Under the pieces are notes generated by a model. The model was given only the letters and a program-made list of their open reading frames with translations, searched no databases and was not told the origin of the DNA. 20,099 nt of DNA. Source: M55B112 sp040880545. GTDB taxonomy: Bacteria; Bacteroidota; Bacteroidia; Bacteroidales; GCA-2748055. Of this stretch, positions 1-6,877 are shown one piece after another. The translations under genes were made by a program, and so were the position numbers. Positions within the stretch are counted from its first letter, which is position 1; the number at the start of each line of letters is the position of its first letter. Location of the stretch: contig JBBDIE010000128.1 in NCBI GenBank assembly GCA_040880545.1, positions 1 to 20,099 of the forward strand. The letters are read 5' to 3'.

Positions 1-1258
1 CGGTAACAATAAGGGTTACATGATCTGCCCCGATCTTGTCGAGGTGTCTTCTTGCGCGAGCCAGGGCCGGGATGGTTGGTACGTTGATATTGTCGCGCAG
101 AATGGTCGGGGCTGCACCGGTTCCTCCGCCGCGACCGTCGAGAATGATGTAATCGGCACTGGCCTCAATGGCAAAATCGATGTCGGCTTCTATATGACTG
201 GCAGCAAGCTTGAATCCCACGGGAATTCCCCCTGTGACCCTCCTCACCTCATCGGCCACCTTTTTGAAATCTGCGGGGGTTGACATGTCGGTAAAGGTAG
301 CGGGGGAGATCGCGGGTTCGCCTTTTTTCAGACCACGGACACGTGCAATTTCAGCGGATACTTTATCGCCCGGCAGATGTCCGCCGGTACCGGTCTTTGC
401 TCCCTGACCGCCTTTAAAATGAAACGCCTGCGCCTTCTTTACCTTCTCCCATGAAAAGCCAAATTTTCCTGATGCAAGTTCGTAAAAGTAACGGGAATTG
501 TTCTCTTGTTCCTCGGGGAGCATGCCGCCTTCACCGCTGCAGATCCCTGTGCAGGCCATTTCAGCACCTTTCGACAAGGCGATCTTGGCCTCCCGGGAGA
601 GCGCACCGAAACTCATATCGGAAACAAATATTGGGATATCTATCTGTAGAGGCTTCTTCGCAGCCGGACCAATAACCACATTTGTGGCAACCGCAACTTC
701 ATCGAGCAGTGGTTTGGTGGCAAGCTGGGCAGGTAAAAACTGGATATCTTCCCATTTTGGCAGTGTATTCCGGTCAACACCCATCGCGGCAGAGGGACCA
801 TGATGCCCGTAATTCTTCAAACCGTTTTTTGAAAGCTCCTGAATATAGCCCGTATATGGTTCTGTCTCTTCCGGATGGGTATCGGCATATTCGCCCAGGT
901 ACTCATCCCGTTGAAAAATCTGGGGGTACGCTTTAATATAGTCATCGATCTCCTGCTGATCAACATATACAGTGTCGTCTTCAATCAGCGTATTGAACTT
1001 ATGCAGCACCTCCTCATTGTTGTATTCGCTGACCCCTGTATCAAACCGGTAGTCCCATCCATGCACTCCGCAAATAATATTGTCGCCTTCAATGTGTCCG
1101 TCGGCCATCAGTGCGCCACGGTGCAGGCAGCGGCCATAAAGCACGGAAACTTCTGCTCCGTACCTGACTACAACAAGATCCAGGTTGCTGATAGTGTAAT
1201 GGGTGGGGTTCTTCTCCCCCAGTTCAGACAGGCTGCAGAGCTTAATTTTATTTTTCAT
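1..1258 (-). CDS. Rieske [2Fe-2S] domain fused to glutamate-synthase-type FMN domain (partial, C-terminus off the left edge)
   Basis: This frame is open from an ATG at 1258 to the window edge, giving 419 codons with no stop, so the C-terminus is missing. The first ~110 residues form a Rieske ferredoxin domain: the pair CLHRG and CGVHGWDY fits C-x-H...C-x-x-H for a [2Fe-2S] cluster. From about residue 170 the protein matches the FMN-binding glutamate synthase domain (GltB central/C-terminal type): DMSFGALSREAK, CSGEGG, KGGQGAKTGTGGHLPGDKV and DGRGGGTGAAP are all present. Glutamate synthases transfer a 2-oxoglutarate-derived amino group using FMN and an iron-sulfur donor. Here no glutaminase domain precedes the FMN domain, so true glutamate synthesis is uncertain and the substrate is unknown. 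Inference: the Rieske cluster feeds electrons to the FMN. It starts 12 bp after the egtD stop and is probably cotranscribed with it. No signal peptide is seen, so it should be cytoplasmic. Confidence 0.85.
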   Translation of the reverse strand, partial: MKNKIKLCSLSELGEKNPTHYTISNLDLVVVRYGAEVSVLYGRCLHRGALMADGHIEGDNIICGVHGWDYRFDTGVSEYNNEEVLHKFNTLIEDDTVYVDQQEIDDYIKAYPQIFQRDEYLGEYADTHPEETEPYTGYIQELSKNGLKNYGHHGPSAAMGVDRNTLPKWEDIQFLPAQLATKPLLDEVAVATNVVIGPAAKKPLQIDIPIFVSDMSFGALSREAKIALSKGAEMACTGICSGEGGMLPEEQENNSRYFYELASGKFGFSWEKVKKAQAFHFKGGQGAKTGTGGHLPGDKVSAEIARVRGLKKGEPAISPATFTDMSTPADFKKVADEVRRVTGGIPVGFKLAASHIEADIDFAIEASADYIILDGRGGGTGAAPTILRDNINVPTIPALARARRHLDKIGADHVTLIVT

Positions 1259-1270
1259 AATAGTCCGGTT

Positions 1271-2296
1271 TTATCCTTTGCAAACCAAGTGTACCAGTGA
1301 AAACCATTCACGCTGATCTGTATAAATTCCCTGTATCGACAAGCCGGACACGTTTGCGAGTTCCAGGATGTCTTCGTGGGTGAATTTGCGTGAATTTTCC
1401 GTATGTATGGTTTCTCCTGCTTTCATGATCAGGCCTGTTTGCAAATGAGGACTTTCAATGACAAGGTCCTTCCGTGCCTCCAGGTGCATTTCAATCCGCG
1501 ATCGCTCAGAATTGAAAAATGCATTGTGATTGAAGTCCACGGGATTGAAATTGGTTTCAGCTAACCGGTTAACAACAGATAGAATATTTCTGTTAAACGC
1601 TGCAGTGACCGATTGAGTATCATTATATGCCGATTCGACGGTTTTAATATCTTTTACCATATCCAGCCCAAGTAAAAAGGAGTCTCCCTTTTTCATATAT
1701 CGTTTTATATGGCAAATGAATGTAGAGGCCTCATCATTCGCCAGGTTCCCCAGGGTACTTCCAAAAAAGCAGATCAAACTATTGCCTTTTTCAGGTAATG
1801 CATCCAGGTGCTTCATGAAATCGGCCAGGATTCCATGAACCTGCAGACCGGGATACTTTTGTACCAACTCCTCAGCAGATTTCAGAACGGCAGATTCACT
1901 GACATCCACCGGATAATAATTGATACGTTCCAGTTCATCCTGCTGAAATGTATCGAGAAATATGGAGATCTTGGAGCAATCTCCGCTTCCCAGTTCAACA
2001 AAATCAGGATATTCATGACTGTCAATGATCTCTTGCGCTGCACGGTTCAATATTGAAATTTCGGTGCGTGTTGGATAATATTCAGGAAGCGCTGTAATTT
2101 TCTCAAACAGCCAGGAACCCTTCGTATCATAAAAAAACCTGCTGGATATCTTTTTTTGATGCGCAGACAATCCGTTTATTATATCACTTACCACTTCCGA
2201 TTTGTTTTCTGCCTGAAGAAAATTACGAATGGCAATCCTCTCCAAAATTGAATAGTTCGCGTCGCCTGGTTCTCCCTGATCCGATAGCTCCCTCAT
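1271..2296 (-). CDS. egtD: L-histidine N-alpha-methyltransferase (ergothioneine biosynthesis)
   Basis: A 341-residue SAM-dependent methyltransferase of the EgtD family, close to the usual ~320 residues. The family would convert histidine with three SAM to hercynine (trimethyl-histidine), the first step towards the thiol antioxidant ergothioneine. Family marks are YYPTRTE (residues 73-79), the SAM-binding ELGSGDCSK (about 101-109), a later FFGSTLGNL and a LGLDMVKD segment, followed by a C-terminal half with an FNHNAFFN segment. No EgtB-like sulfoxide synthase (DinB plus formylglycine-generating-type domain) is in the window, so the pathway partner must be elsewhere or absent. The ATG at 2296 gives the full conserved N-terminus. 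The gene is followed after 12 bp by the Rieske/FMN fusion gene. DUF2260/TIGR03438-type relatives of EgtD exist, so histidine specificity is inferred from family only. Confidence 0.88.
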   Translation of the reverse strand: MRELSDQGEPGDANYSILERIAIRNFLQAENKSEVVSDIINGLSAHQKKISSRFFYDTKGSWLFEKITALPEYYPTRTEISILNRAAQEIIDSHEYPDFVELGSGDCSKISIFLDTFQQDELERINYYPVDVSESAVLKSAEELVQKYPGLQVHGILADFMKHLDALPEKGNSLICFFGSTLGNLANDEASTFICHIKRYMKKGDSFLLGLDMVKDIKTVESAYNDTQSVTAAFNRNILSVVNRLAETNFNPVDFNHNAFFNSERSRIEMHLEARKDLVIESPHLQTGLIMKAGETIHTENSRKFTHEDILELANVSGLSIQGIYTDQREWFSLVHLVCKG

Positions 2297-2326
2297 CTGT
2301 ATTGATTTTTGAATTTCAGTATACGT

Positions 2327-2626
2327 TTATAACGGTTTTAACGACTCCAGCATTGTCGGTATCAATTCCGAATATGTTGTGATCCTGTCTGACACATTCC
2401 GCTTTTGTACTTCAAAAATAATTTCTGCCACGATTTCATAATCATTGTATGCCGAATGTGTATAGGCTCCTTGCCCATTACAATCGCCCAGGGCATAAAT
2501 GCCCGGAACATTTGTTTCCGGAAAATCATTGACCCTGATAAAACCTGATTCACTCACCTCAATACCCGCTGACTCCGTGTTCAACAAATCGGTATTGTAA
2601 TAATTAATGTCTGTCAATAAAGTCAA
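2327..2626 (-). pseudogene. Internal fragment of a class-I pyridine-nucleotide-disulfide oxidoreductase (mercuric-reductase-like)
   Basis: The 99 translatable codons resemble only the middle of a mercuric-reductase/lipoamide-dehydrogenase-type flavoprotein: NTDLLN, then GIEVSESGFIRVN, then the second FAD motif ETNVPGIYALGDCNGQG and AYNDYEIVAE, then NVSDRITTY. The N-terminal GxGxxG FAD site, the redox-active Cys pair and the NAD domain are missing. After ITTY the similarity stops, so the C-terminal dimerisation domain is missing too. The only start at the upstream end is a TTG that lies inside a copy of the dispersed repeat (2602-2640). This is what a deletion or insertion remnant looks like, and a working enzyme is very unlikely. 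It lies between the triple-rhodanese gene and egtD and may only be passenger sequence in their transcript. Confidence 0.7.
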
Positions 2627-2640
2627 GTAGCTGGATTATT
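2602..2640. repeat. Partial copy D (one end only) of a small dispersed terminal-inverted-repeat element
   Basis: About 39 bp match the left end of the copy at 4610 and, inverted, the right end of the copy at 5510-5583. The shared order is AATTA, then GTCTGTCAATAAAGT, then GTAGCTGGATTAT or its variants (GTGGCTGGAGCAT in copy B). The opposite terminus is not found nearby. It lies 22 bp downstream of the triple-rhodanese stop codon and exactly at the broken 5' end of the flavoprotein fragment, which suggests that the repeat was involved in the breakage. Confidence 0.6.
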
Positions 2641-2661
2641 CATGCCTGTCTTATATTTCTA

Positions 2662-3987
2662 TCAGGATCCCTGAACCTGCTTTTGTCCAGTAATTTTGGC
2701 AGGAACACCAATTTCAAACGGGTTATCCGGATCGCTGCTCCACTCGAACCAGCCCCCATCGTAAACCGATACTTTCGGCCAGCCCATCAGCCAGGCATTG
2801 AACCATGCTTCGCTGCCGCGCCAACCTGTTCCGCAATAAAAGGCCAGGTGTTTATCGGGAGTTATTCCAATGCTCTTCCATATTTCAGCAATCTCATGGT
2901 ACTCCCTGGTAGTGTGGTCATTGTTACGGTAGTTTTCCATGTGATAGGCATCGGAACCGCAATCGGCAAACACTGTACCCGGTATCCGCCCTTTGGGTTC
3001 AATATAGTTGTAACCGCTTACCTCACCAATATATTCAGCATAGCTGCGCACACAAACGACCTCTGAACCAGACGCTTCAATCATCTGTTTGGCTTCCGTT
3101 GTATCTACTGCCAGTTCAGGATGTACAGGAATATCACTGCCAAAATCATGAACGGGTACTTTTGGCTCATCCAGGATTGAAACATCGTAGCCGGCATCTT
3201 CCCACGACTGAAATCCTCCATTCAGTATCCGAACATCTTTCACTCCGGCATATAACATGATAAAGGCATTTCGTATGGCCCCGATATCCCCGGCGGCACT
3301 CCCCGGAAACTCGTCGGCATTATCGGGAAACATAAATTTTCCATATAGAACTACCGTTGTATCTGCTGTGATCCCATGCTGCTCCAACGACACCTTAATC
3401 TCTTCCGGACTCCTGCGGTTCCAGGTCTCAGGAGCCTCCAGGGCAAGCGTATCTATATCGATGGCCCCGGGAATATGTCCACTCAGATAAGCGTCGCGAT
3501 TTCGATAATGTGCATGAACCACCTTGAATCGGTCATTTTCATAATAATCCGGCTTACCTCCATCCAATAATGTTTGAACCCATTGGGCCGATACCAGTTG
3601 TGTAAACCTTTTCATTTTTTCCATGGGCATCTCTTCAGGATTTGCTGTCCACTCTCCCACAAAATCATAATAGGCATGAACATCTGCATATCCCGATTTT
3701 ATAAATCGATCCGCAACAAGGTCAATATCCGCCCGATCATAACCGTAAATAATGATCTGATGCTCCGGTAAGATATTTTTGAATCGCACAATTTCTATCC
3801 AGTCGATGTACCCGGTCCATTTCAACGGTAAACTTCGTGCATATTTAATATGTCCACCCCGTTTTTCATGCCGCAACTGCCATCCATTATAAGCCTCTAC
3901 CGGCCGTATGTCAATGATCCTGGTTGTTTTGTCATCCAATAACCTGATAATCTCTGAACCTGCAATCTCCTTTATGTCATTTTCCAT
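2662..3987 (-). CDS. Triple-rhodanese sulfurtransferase (only the third domain has an active-site Cys)
   Basis: A 441-residue protein with three consecutive rhodanese folds, about residues 1-120, 130-275 and 285-430. The third carries the active loop CGTGWRGS with Cys385, preceded by a GRIPGTVF segment as in thiosulfate sulfurtransferases. The equivalent loops of domain 1 (YGYDRAD, residues 81-87) and domain 2 (YGKFMFP, 215-221) lack Cys, so they are probably structural or regulatory. Tandem rhodaneses with a dead N-terminal half and a live C-terminal half are classical; three folds are less usual. Expected role: transfer of sulfane sulfur from thiosulfate, polysulfide or mercaptopyruvate to a thiol acceptor. 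No signal peptide is visible, so it is probably cytoplasmic. The start at 3987 gives a compact N-terminus. A 275-bp repeat-bearing gap separates it from the DUF427 gene upstream. Confidence 0.88.
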   Translation of the reverse strand: MENDIKEIAGSEIIRLLDDKTTRIIDIRPVEAYNGWQLRHEKRGGHIKYARSLPLKWTGYIDWIEIVRFKNILPEHQIIIYGYDRADIDLVADRFIKSGYADVHAYYDFVGEWTANPEEMPMEKMKRFTQLVSAQWVQTLLDGGKPDYYENDRFKVVHAHYRNRDAYLSGHIPGAIDIDTLALEAPETWNRRSPEEIKVSLEQHGITADTTVVLYGKFMFPDNADEFPGSAAGDIGAIRNAFIMLYAGVKDVRILNGGFQSWEDAGYDVSILDEPKVPVHDFGSDIPVHPELAVDTTEAKQMIEASGSEVVCVRSYAEYIGEVSGYNYIEPKGRIPGTVFADCGSDAYHMENYRNNDHTTREYHEIAEIWKSIGITPDKHLAFYCGTGWRGSEAWFNAWLMGWPKVSVYDGGWFEWSSDPDNPFEIGVPAKITGQKQVQGS

Positions 3988-4002
3988 TTATACATTTGTT
4001 TT

Positions 4003-4230
4003 TTAACTCTGTGCAAGTTTGCTGGTCCGTGCCCTCTGTGGATCAGGTAGCTTCACCGTAAGGGACTTTTTTTAACCACAGAGTTAGGGGAGTTTAAAAT
4101 TATCCTGTATTCATTCACTCAGAAGATTGCTCTTAACTCCCTCCTTTTAGCACGTCTGAAAATCAAACTCAAAAAAACTCTGCCCTAAACTCTGTGCAAG
4201 CTTGCTCTCTGTCCTCTGTGGTTAAAAAAA
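4003..4230. repeat. Dispersed repeat with CTCTGTGG units and a 17-bp perfect inverted repeat
   Basis: TTTTTTTAACCACAGAG at 4067-4083 is the exact reverse complement of CTCTGTGGTTAAAAAAA at 4214-4230. A second unit is directly repeated: AACTCTGTGCAAG occurs at 4005-4017 and again at 4188-4200, each followed 16-18 bp later by CTCTGTGG. The stretch fills most of the gap between the DUF427 and triple-rhodanese genes and has no coding potential of its own. Similar CACAGAG/CTCTGTGG intergenic repeats are common in Bacteroidota genomes as far as I know. The T-run on one arm and A-run on the other would let either transcript form a hairpin, so a role in termination is possible. Confidence 0.75.
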
Positions 4231-4262
4231 GGGCTCATACGATGATTATAACCATCAACATT

Positions 4263-4541
4263 TCAAACAACCTCAACTCCCTTCCAGAATGCCACTCGCC
4301 CCTTGATCTCCTTGGCCGCATCTTTGGGATCGGGATAAAACCAGGCCGCATCTTCATTGATATCACCTTCAATATCAATATGATAATACGAAGCGGTGCC
4401 TTTCCACGGACAAACTGTTTTTGTATCGCTCTCTTTAAAGTAGTCCTTGTTTACAGACACAGCAGGGAAGTAACTGTTCCCTTCGACTTTAACAATGTCA
4501 TCACTTTCTGCAATGACTTTATTGTTCCATAAAGCTTTCAT
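4263..4541 (-). CDS. DUF427 domain protein
   Basis: A 92-residue protein that is essentially one DUF427 domain. The diagnostic core is the CPWKGTASYY motif near the middle, with a KALWNNKVIAES N-terminal strand and a DAAWFYPDP segment near the C-terminus. DUF427 proteins are small beta-rich cytoplasmic proteins found in many bacteria and some fungi, and their biochemical function is not established. The ATG at 4539-4541 is the only sensible start. Upstream lies the long copy of the dispersed repeat (4610-4804); downstream lies the CTCTGTGG repeat, so it may be transcribed on its own. No signal peptide or membrane segment is seen. Confidence 0.85.
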   Translation of the reverse strand: MKALWNNKVIAESDDIVKVEGNSYFPAVSVNKDYFKESDTKTVCPWKGTASYYHIDIEGDINEDAAWFYPDPKDAAKEIKGRVAFWKGVEVV

Positions 4542-4609
4542 AATATTGTATTTTTCAAGGTAATTAAAATTTCACTGTTTGAAGAATGATTCGTACATAA
4601 ATTGCTTCA

Positions 4610-4804
4610 AATTAGAGTCTGTCAATTAAATGGAGTGGCTGGATCATAATGTTCGTTTGCAAGGGTTATTCCCTGCGGTCATGAGCTCAAAACTTTCAGT
4701 TTTTCGGTTGCGAAGTCGGGAAATGCGCAGTCCCGATTTGTCGGGATGAGCAATGTCCCATCAAGCGTAATGCAGCAAACAGACATTATGGACAAACACT
4801 AATT
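4610..4804. repeat. Copy A (long form) of the small dispersed terminal-inverted-repeat element
   Basis: The left end reads AATTAGAGTCTGTCAATTAA and the right end is close to its inverse (on the minus strand AATTAGTGTTTGTCCATAA). A second nested pair, GTTCGTTTGC at 4651 and GCAAACAGAC near 4774, brackets a structured core. In the core AAGGGTTATTCCCT and TCCCGATTTGTCGGGA are hairpins, and an earlier TCGGGA can compete for the same TCCCGA. Bases 4660-4754 are identical to 9006-9100 (95 bp). The element holds no ORF of note. Its right terminus overlaps the last codons of the peroxiredoxin-like gene and supplies that gene's TAG stop. Confidence 0.75.
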
Positions 4805-5413
4805 AACCTCCGGAAGGTTGGCAATGATCTCCTTCACGGTGGCCCTGTTTTTATAGTTCGGATCAAATTGTCGCCAGACGATCTTACCCTCCGGGTCAAT
4901 AATATAAGTTGCCGGAATGGGTAGTCTTTGGGAATCATCGGACTGAGATTTTTTCAATTTGGCATTCAATGTAGCATTATAGATGAACAGTTTGGCTTTC
5001 TCCGGTGTAAAGGTTACATCATATGCATCAGCTATGGTATACCCTTCATCATAAAGTAATCTGAATTTTGCACCTGTTTTGTCGGCCATCTTGTTCAGAT
5101 ATTCGGGATTCTGTGGTGAAACAGCTATAACAGTTGCTCCCTTGTAGGTGATCATTTCCAGGCTGTCCTGGATTGCTGCAAGATGTTCATTGCAATACGC
5201 ACACCAATGTCCACGGTAAAAGATCATCACAACCGGTCCCTTTTTCAAGGCTGAAACAAGATGAAATTCATCTCCATTGGCATCCATCGCCCGGAAGTCG
5301 GGCGCCTTTGTTCCAACGGGTAAGCCACTTGCCTCATCGACGCTCCTGCTTTCCTGTGCCGATATGTTTATCACAATAAAAATTGTTACTATGGTTAAAA
5401 AAAAAGTTTTCAT
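4799..5413 (-). CDS. Secreted AhpC/TSA-family peroxiredoxin-like protein
   Basis: A 204-residue thioredoxin-fold protein when started at the ATG at 5413, which is followed directly by an N-terminal signal peptide (MKTFFLTIVTIFIVINISAQ). An in-frame ATG ten codons upstream only adds a lysine-rich tail and is less likely. The core shows PVGTKAPDF, then VVMIFYRGHWCAYC with Cys71 and Cys74, and a late IPATYIIDPEGKIVWR segment containing the cis-Pro region. This is the AhpC/TSA (peroxiredoxin-like) family with a C-x-x-C, so it may reduce peroxides or act as a periplasmic thiol reductase. It is bracketed by two copies of the dispersed repeat: one lies about 100 bp upstream (5510-5583), and the other provides the stop codon at 4799-4801. 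Confidence 0.85.
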   Translation of the reverse strand: MKTFFLTIVTIFIVINISAQESRSVDEASGLPVGTKAPDFRAMDANGDEFHLVSALKKGPVVMIFYRGHWCAYCNEHLAAIQDSLEMITYKGATVIAVSPQNPEYLNKMADKTGAKFRLLYDEGYTIADAYDVTFTPEKAKLFIYNATLNAKLKKSQSDDSQRLPIPATYIIDPEGKIVWRQFDPNYKNRATVKEIIANLPEVN

Positions 5414-5509
5414 AATCTTTGTTTTTTTGTTTTCTAATATCATTGAATAAATCTTATCTGAAGATCAACGTATTTAAAGCTGTATTAAAAGCAGTAGTTA
5501 AACACTATT

Positions 5510-5583
5510 AATTATTGTCTGTCCATAATGTCCGATATCTGCGTTATGCTCCAGCCACTCTACTTTATTGACAGACTCTAATT
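5510..5583. repeat. Copy B (short form, inverted) of the small dispersed terminal-inverted-repeat element
   Basis: This 74-bp element has termini AATTATTGTCTGTCCATAATGT and, on the other strand, AATTAGAGTCTGTCAATAAAGT, an imperfect terminal inverted repeat of about 22 bp. Relative to copy A it is inverted and lacks the ~120-bp structured core. The shared flank GAGTGGCTGGA(G/T)CATAA places the two in one family. It lies in the peroxiredoxin-like gene's leader, and its other end runs into the LysE-type gene, whose stop codon TAA (5565-5567) is within the repeat. Confidence 0.72.
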
Positions 5584-6176
5584 AGTTGTACAACAACTGT
5601 AAGTAAAAGTACAACGCCAATAATCCTGTTAATGTTTTTGGAAAGGAAGCCGAGTCTGCCCGATATTTTCTTACTGAATATTGCATACAGCCGGAGAACC
5701 CCCATTTTCCCCAGCCATATACCGATAGCAAATAAGGTGATGGTAAGCACATTATGATCAATTTCCCATAATGTATGCAGATAGGTCATCGCAAACAACC
5801 AATAGAGCAACACCTGTAAACTGATCAGATTCAGCAACATCCCTTTTAAAAAACCCTGGCTGTTACCCAACTCCACCGACTGGTTTTGCTTCCCTTTCAG
5901 AAGAAAAAAGAGGCCTGCCAGTGCGGGGACAGACAACACGAGGAATTGAACTACGTGGTTGTTTTTAATAAACTGGCCAATCAAGCCTCCTGTCACCAGT
6001 GCTGCTAATCCGTATGTTACTTCAACAGCAGCTGCCCCCCGGGAAATGTTCATTGCTTCACCCTGCCCTCTGCGGTAGGAAATATCCAGTACCGACAGAT
6101 TCACCAACCCGAATGGCAAGGCCCCGATTATGGTTATAAATATTGCTGATACCATAGTTACTATTGGATTCATCAT
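5565..6176 (-). CDS. LysE/RhtB-family exporter
   Basis: A 203-residue, highly hydrophobic protein with about six membrane segments, the normal size for LysE-type translocators, which export amino acids or other small solutes. The N-terminal IGALPFGLVNLSVLDISYRRG corresponds to the family's PG(P)xN...RG loop and is followed by a small-residue-rich second helix; the substrate cannot be told. Its ATG overlaps the stop of the DUF4833 gene in an ATGA (6173-6176), so the two are translationally coupled. The last four residues and the stop codon (RVCQ, TAA) come from the dispersed repeat at 5510-5583, so the natural C-terminus was probably replaced by the insertion. Confidence 0.8.
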   Translation of the reverse strand: MMNPIVTMVSAIFITIIGALPFGLVNLSVLDISYRRGQGEAMNISRGAAAVEVTYGLAALVTGGLIGQFIKNNHVVQFLVLSVPALAGLFFLLKGKQNQSVELGNSQGFLKGMLLNLISLQVLLYWLFAMTYLHTLWEIDHNVLTITLFAIGIWLGKMGVLRLYAIFSKKISGRLGFLSKNINRIIGVVLLLTVVVQLIRVCQ

Positions 6177-6730
6177 CTTCCGATATCGCCTGTTATTATT
6201 TCCCCAATCTCTTCCCCTGTTTTCATGTCCCGTCCAGTGAGAAGAACAAATGCAATGGAAGGAACCGGAAAATCTCCCCCATCAAATTCCACATACAGTT
6301 TTATAACTTCAATTTCCCGCTGCCCCGATTGGGTAAACACCTTGTATTTGCCTTCCCCAACACTGCGCAGTTCAAATATTCTGTCCTTATATGCAGCCAG
6401 TTTAAATTTCCATCCTTTGCCCTGGAAATTATCCAGGGATACGGGCTGAATACCATAGGAAAACCTGTTCTGAATCCTGGTGAGTTGCTCCTTCCTGTTC
6501 TCCTTACTCTTTCTAACCCAAAATACTTTCACAGGCATCGCAGGATCCAACCGGCCATACGCATCCTTGCTGGTTGTATACCAAATCTCATCTGCATCCC
6601 TGCTCCTTTCAATGATGAACAATACCTCTTCTCCTCTATTATGGAGTGTATCCGGCATAGCCGATGATGAATTGCCCAAACTTACACCTGAAAACAGAAG
6701 GCAGATCAGTATTTTAGGTTTGGTCAACAT
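6173..6730 (-). CDS. Exported DUF4833 family protein
   Basis: A 185-residue protein with an N-terminal signal-like segment (residues 4-24, KPKILICLLFSGVSLGNSSSA), then a domain that I recognise as DUF4833: VLFIIERSRDADEIWYTT, DPAMPVKVFWVRK, a YGI segment and FELRSVGEGKYKVF. Function is unknown; the family is periplasmic and typical of Bacteroidota. Its TGA overlaps the start of the LysE-type exporter gene by four bases, so the pair forms an operon. The 5' side is a 148-bp gap containing a thioredoxin-fold remnant. Confidence in the family is moderate because it rests on motif memory. Confidence 0.7.
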   Translation of the reverse strand: MLTKPKILICLLFSGVSLGNSSSAMPDTLHNRGEEVLFIIERSRDADEIWYTTSKDAYGRLDPAMPVKVFWVRKSKENRKEQLTRIQNRFSYGIQPVSLDNFQGKGWKFKLAAYKDRIFELRSVGEGKYKVFTQSGQREIEVIKLYVEFDGGDFPVPSIAFVLLTGRDMKTGEEIGEIITGDIGR

Positions 6731-6765
6731 GAAAAAATTTCCTGTTTTATTCAGGTTCCATTCTT

Positions 6766-6876
6766 CTAAACACGTTTCCCGAAGGCAATATATTCATCCG
6801 GTTCCCTGAATACAGATGTCCTGAAGATAATATTGCCTTCACAATTCAGGAAAATCATAGCCGGATAACTTTTAAT
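6766..6876 (-). pseudogene. C-terminal remnant of a thioredoxin-fold protein
   Basis: Directly after the YceI stop, the minus strand reads about 36 codons: IKSYPAMIFLNCEGNII, then FREPDEYIAFGKRV and a TAG stop at 6766-6768. SYPAMIFL followed by a small loop, GNII and a closing helix is the cis-Pro strand and C-terminal helix of periplasmic thioredoxin-like proteins. The active-site half is absent and there is no start codon, so this is a leftover fragment. It fits a history in which another thioredoxin gene was lost between yceI and the DUF4833 gene. Confidence 0.5.
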
Positions 6877-6877
6877 G

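Noticed and set aside
20..1300. Several plus-strand frames over the left 1.3 kb
   Set aside because: They are antisense to a clear Rieske/glutamate-synthase frame that is open to the edge.
5414..5443. Upstream ATG (5443) as start of the peroxiredoxin-like gene
   Set aside because: It places a lysine-rich ten-residue tail before the signal peptide, which would hinder export.
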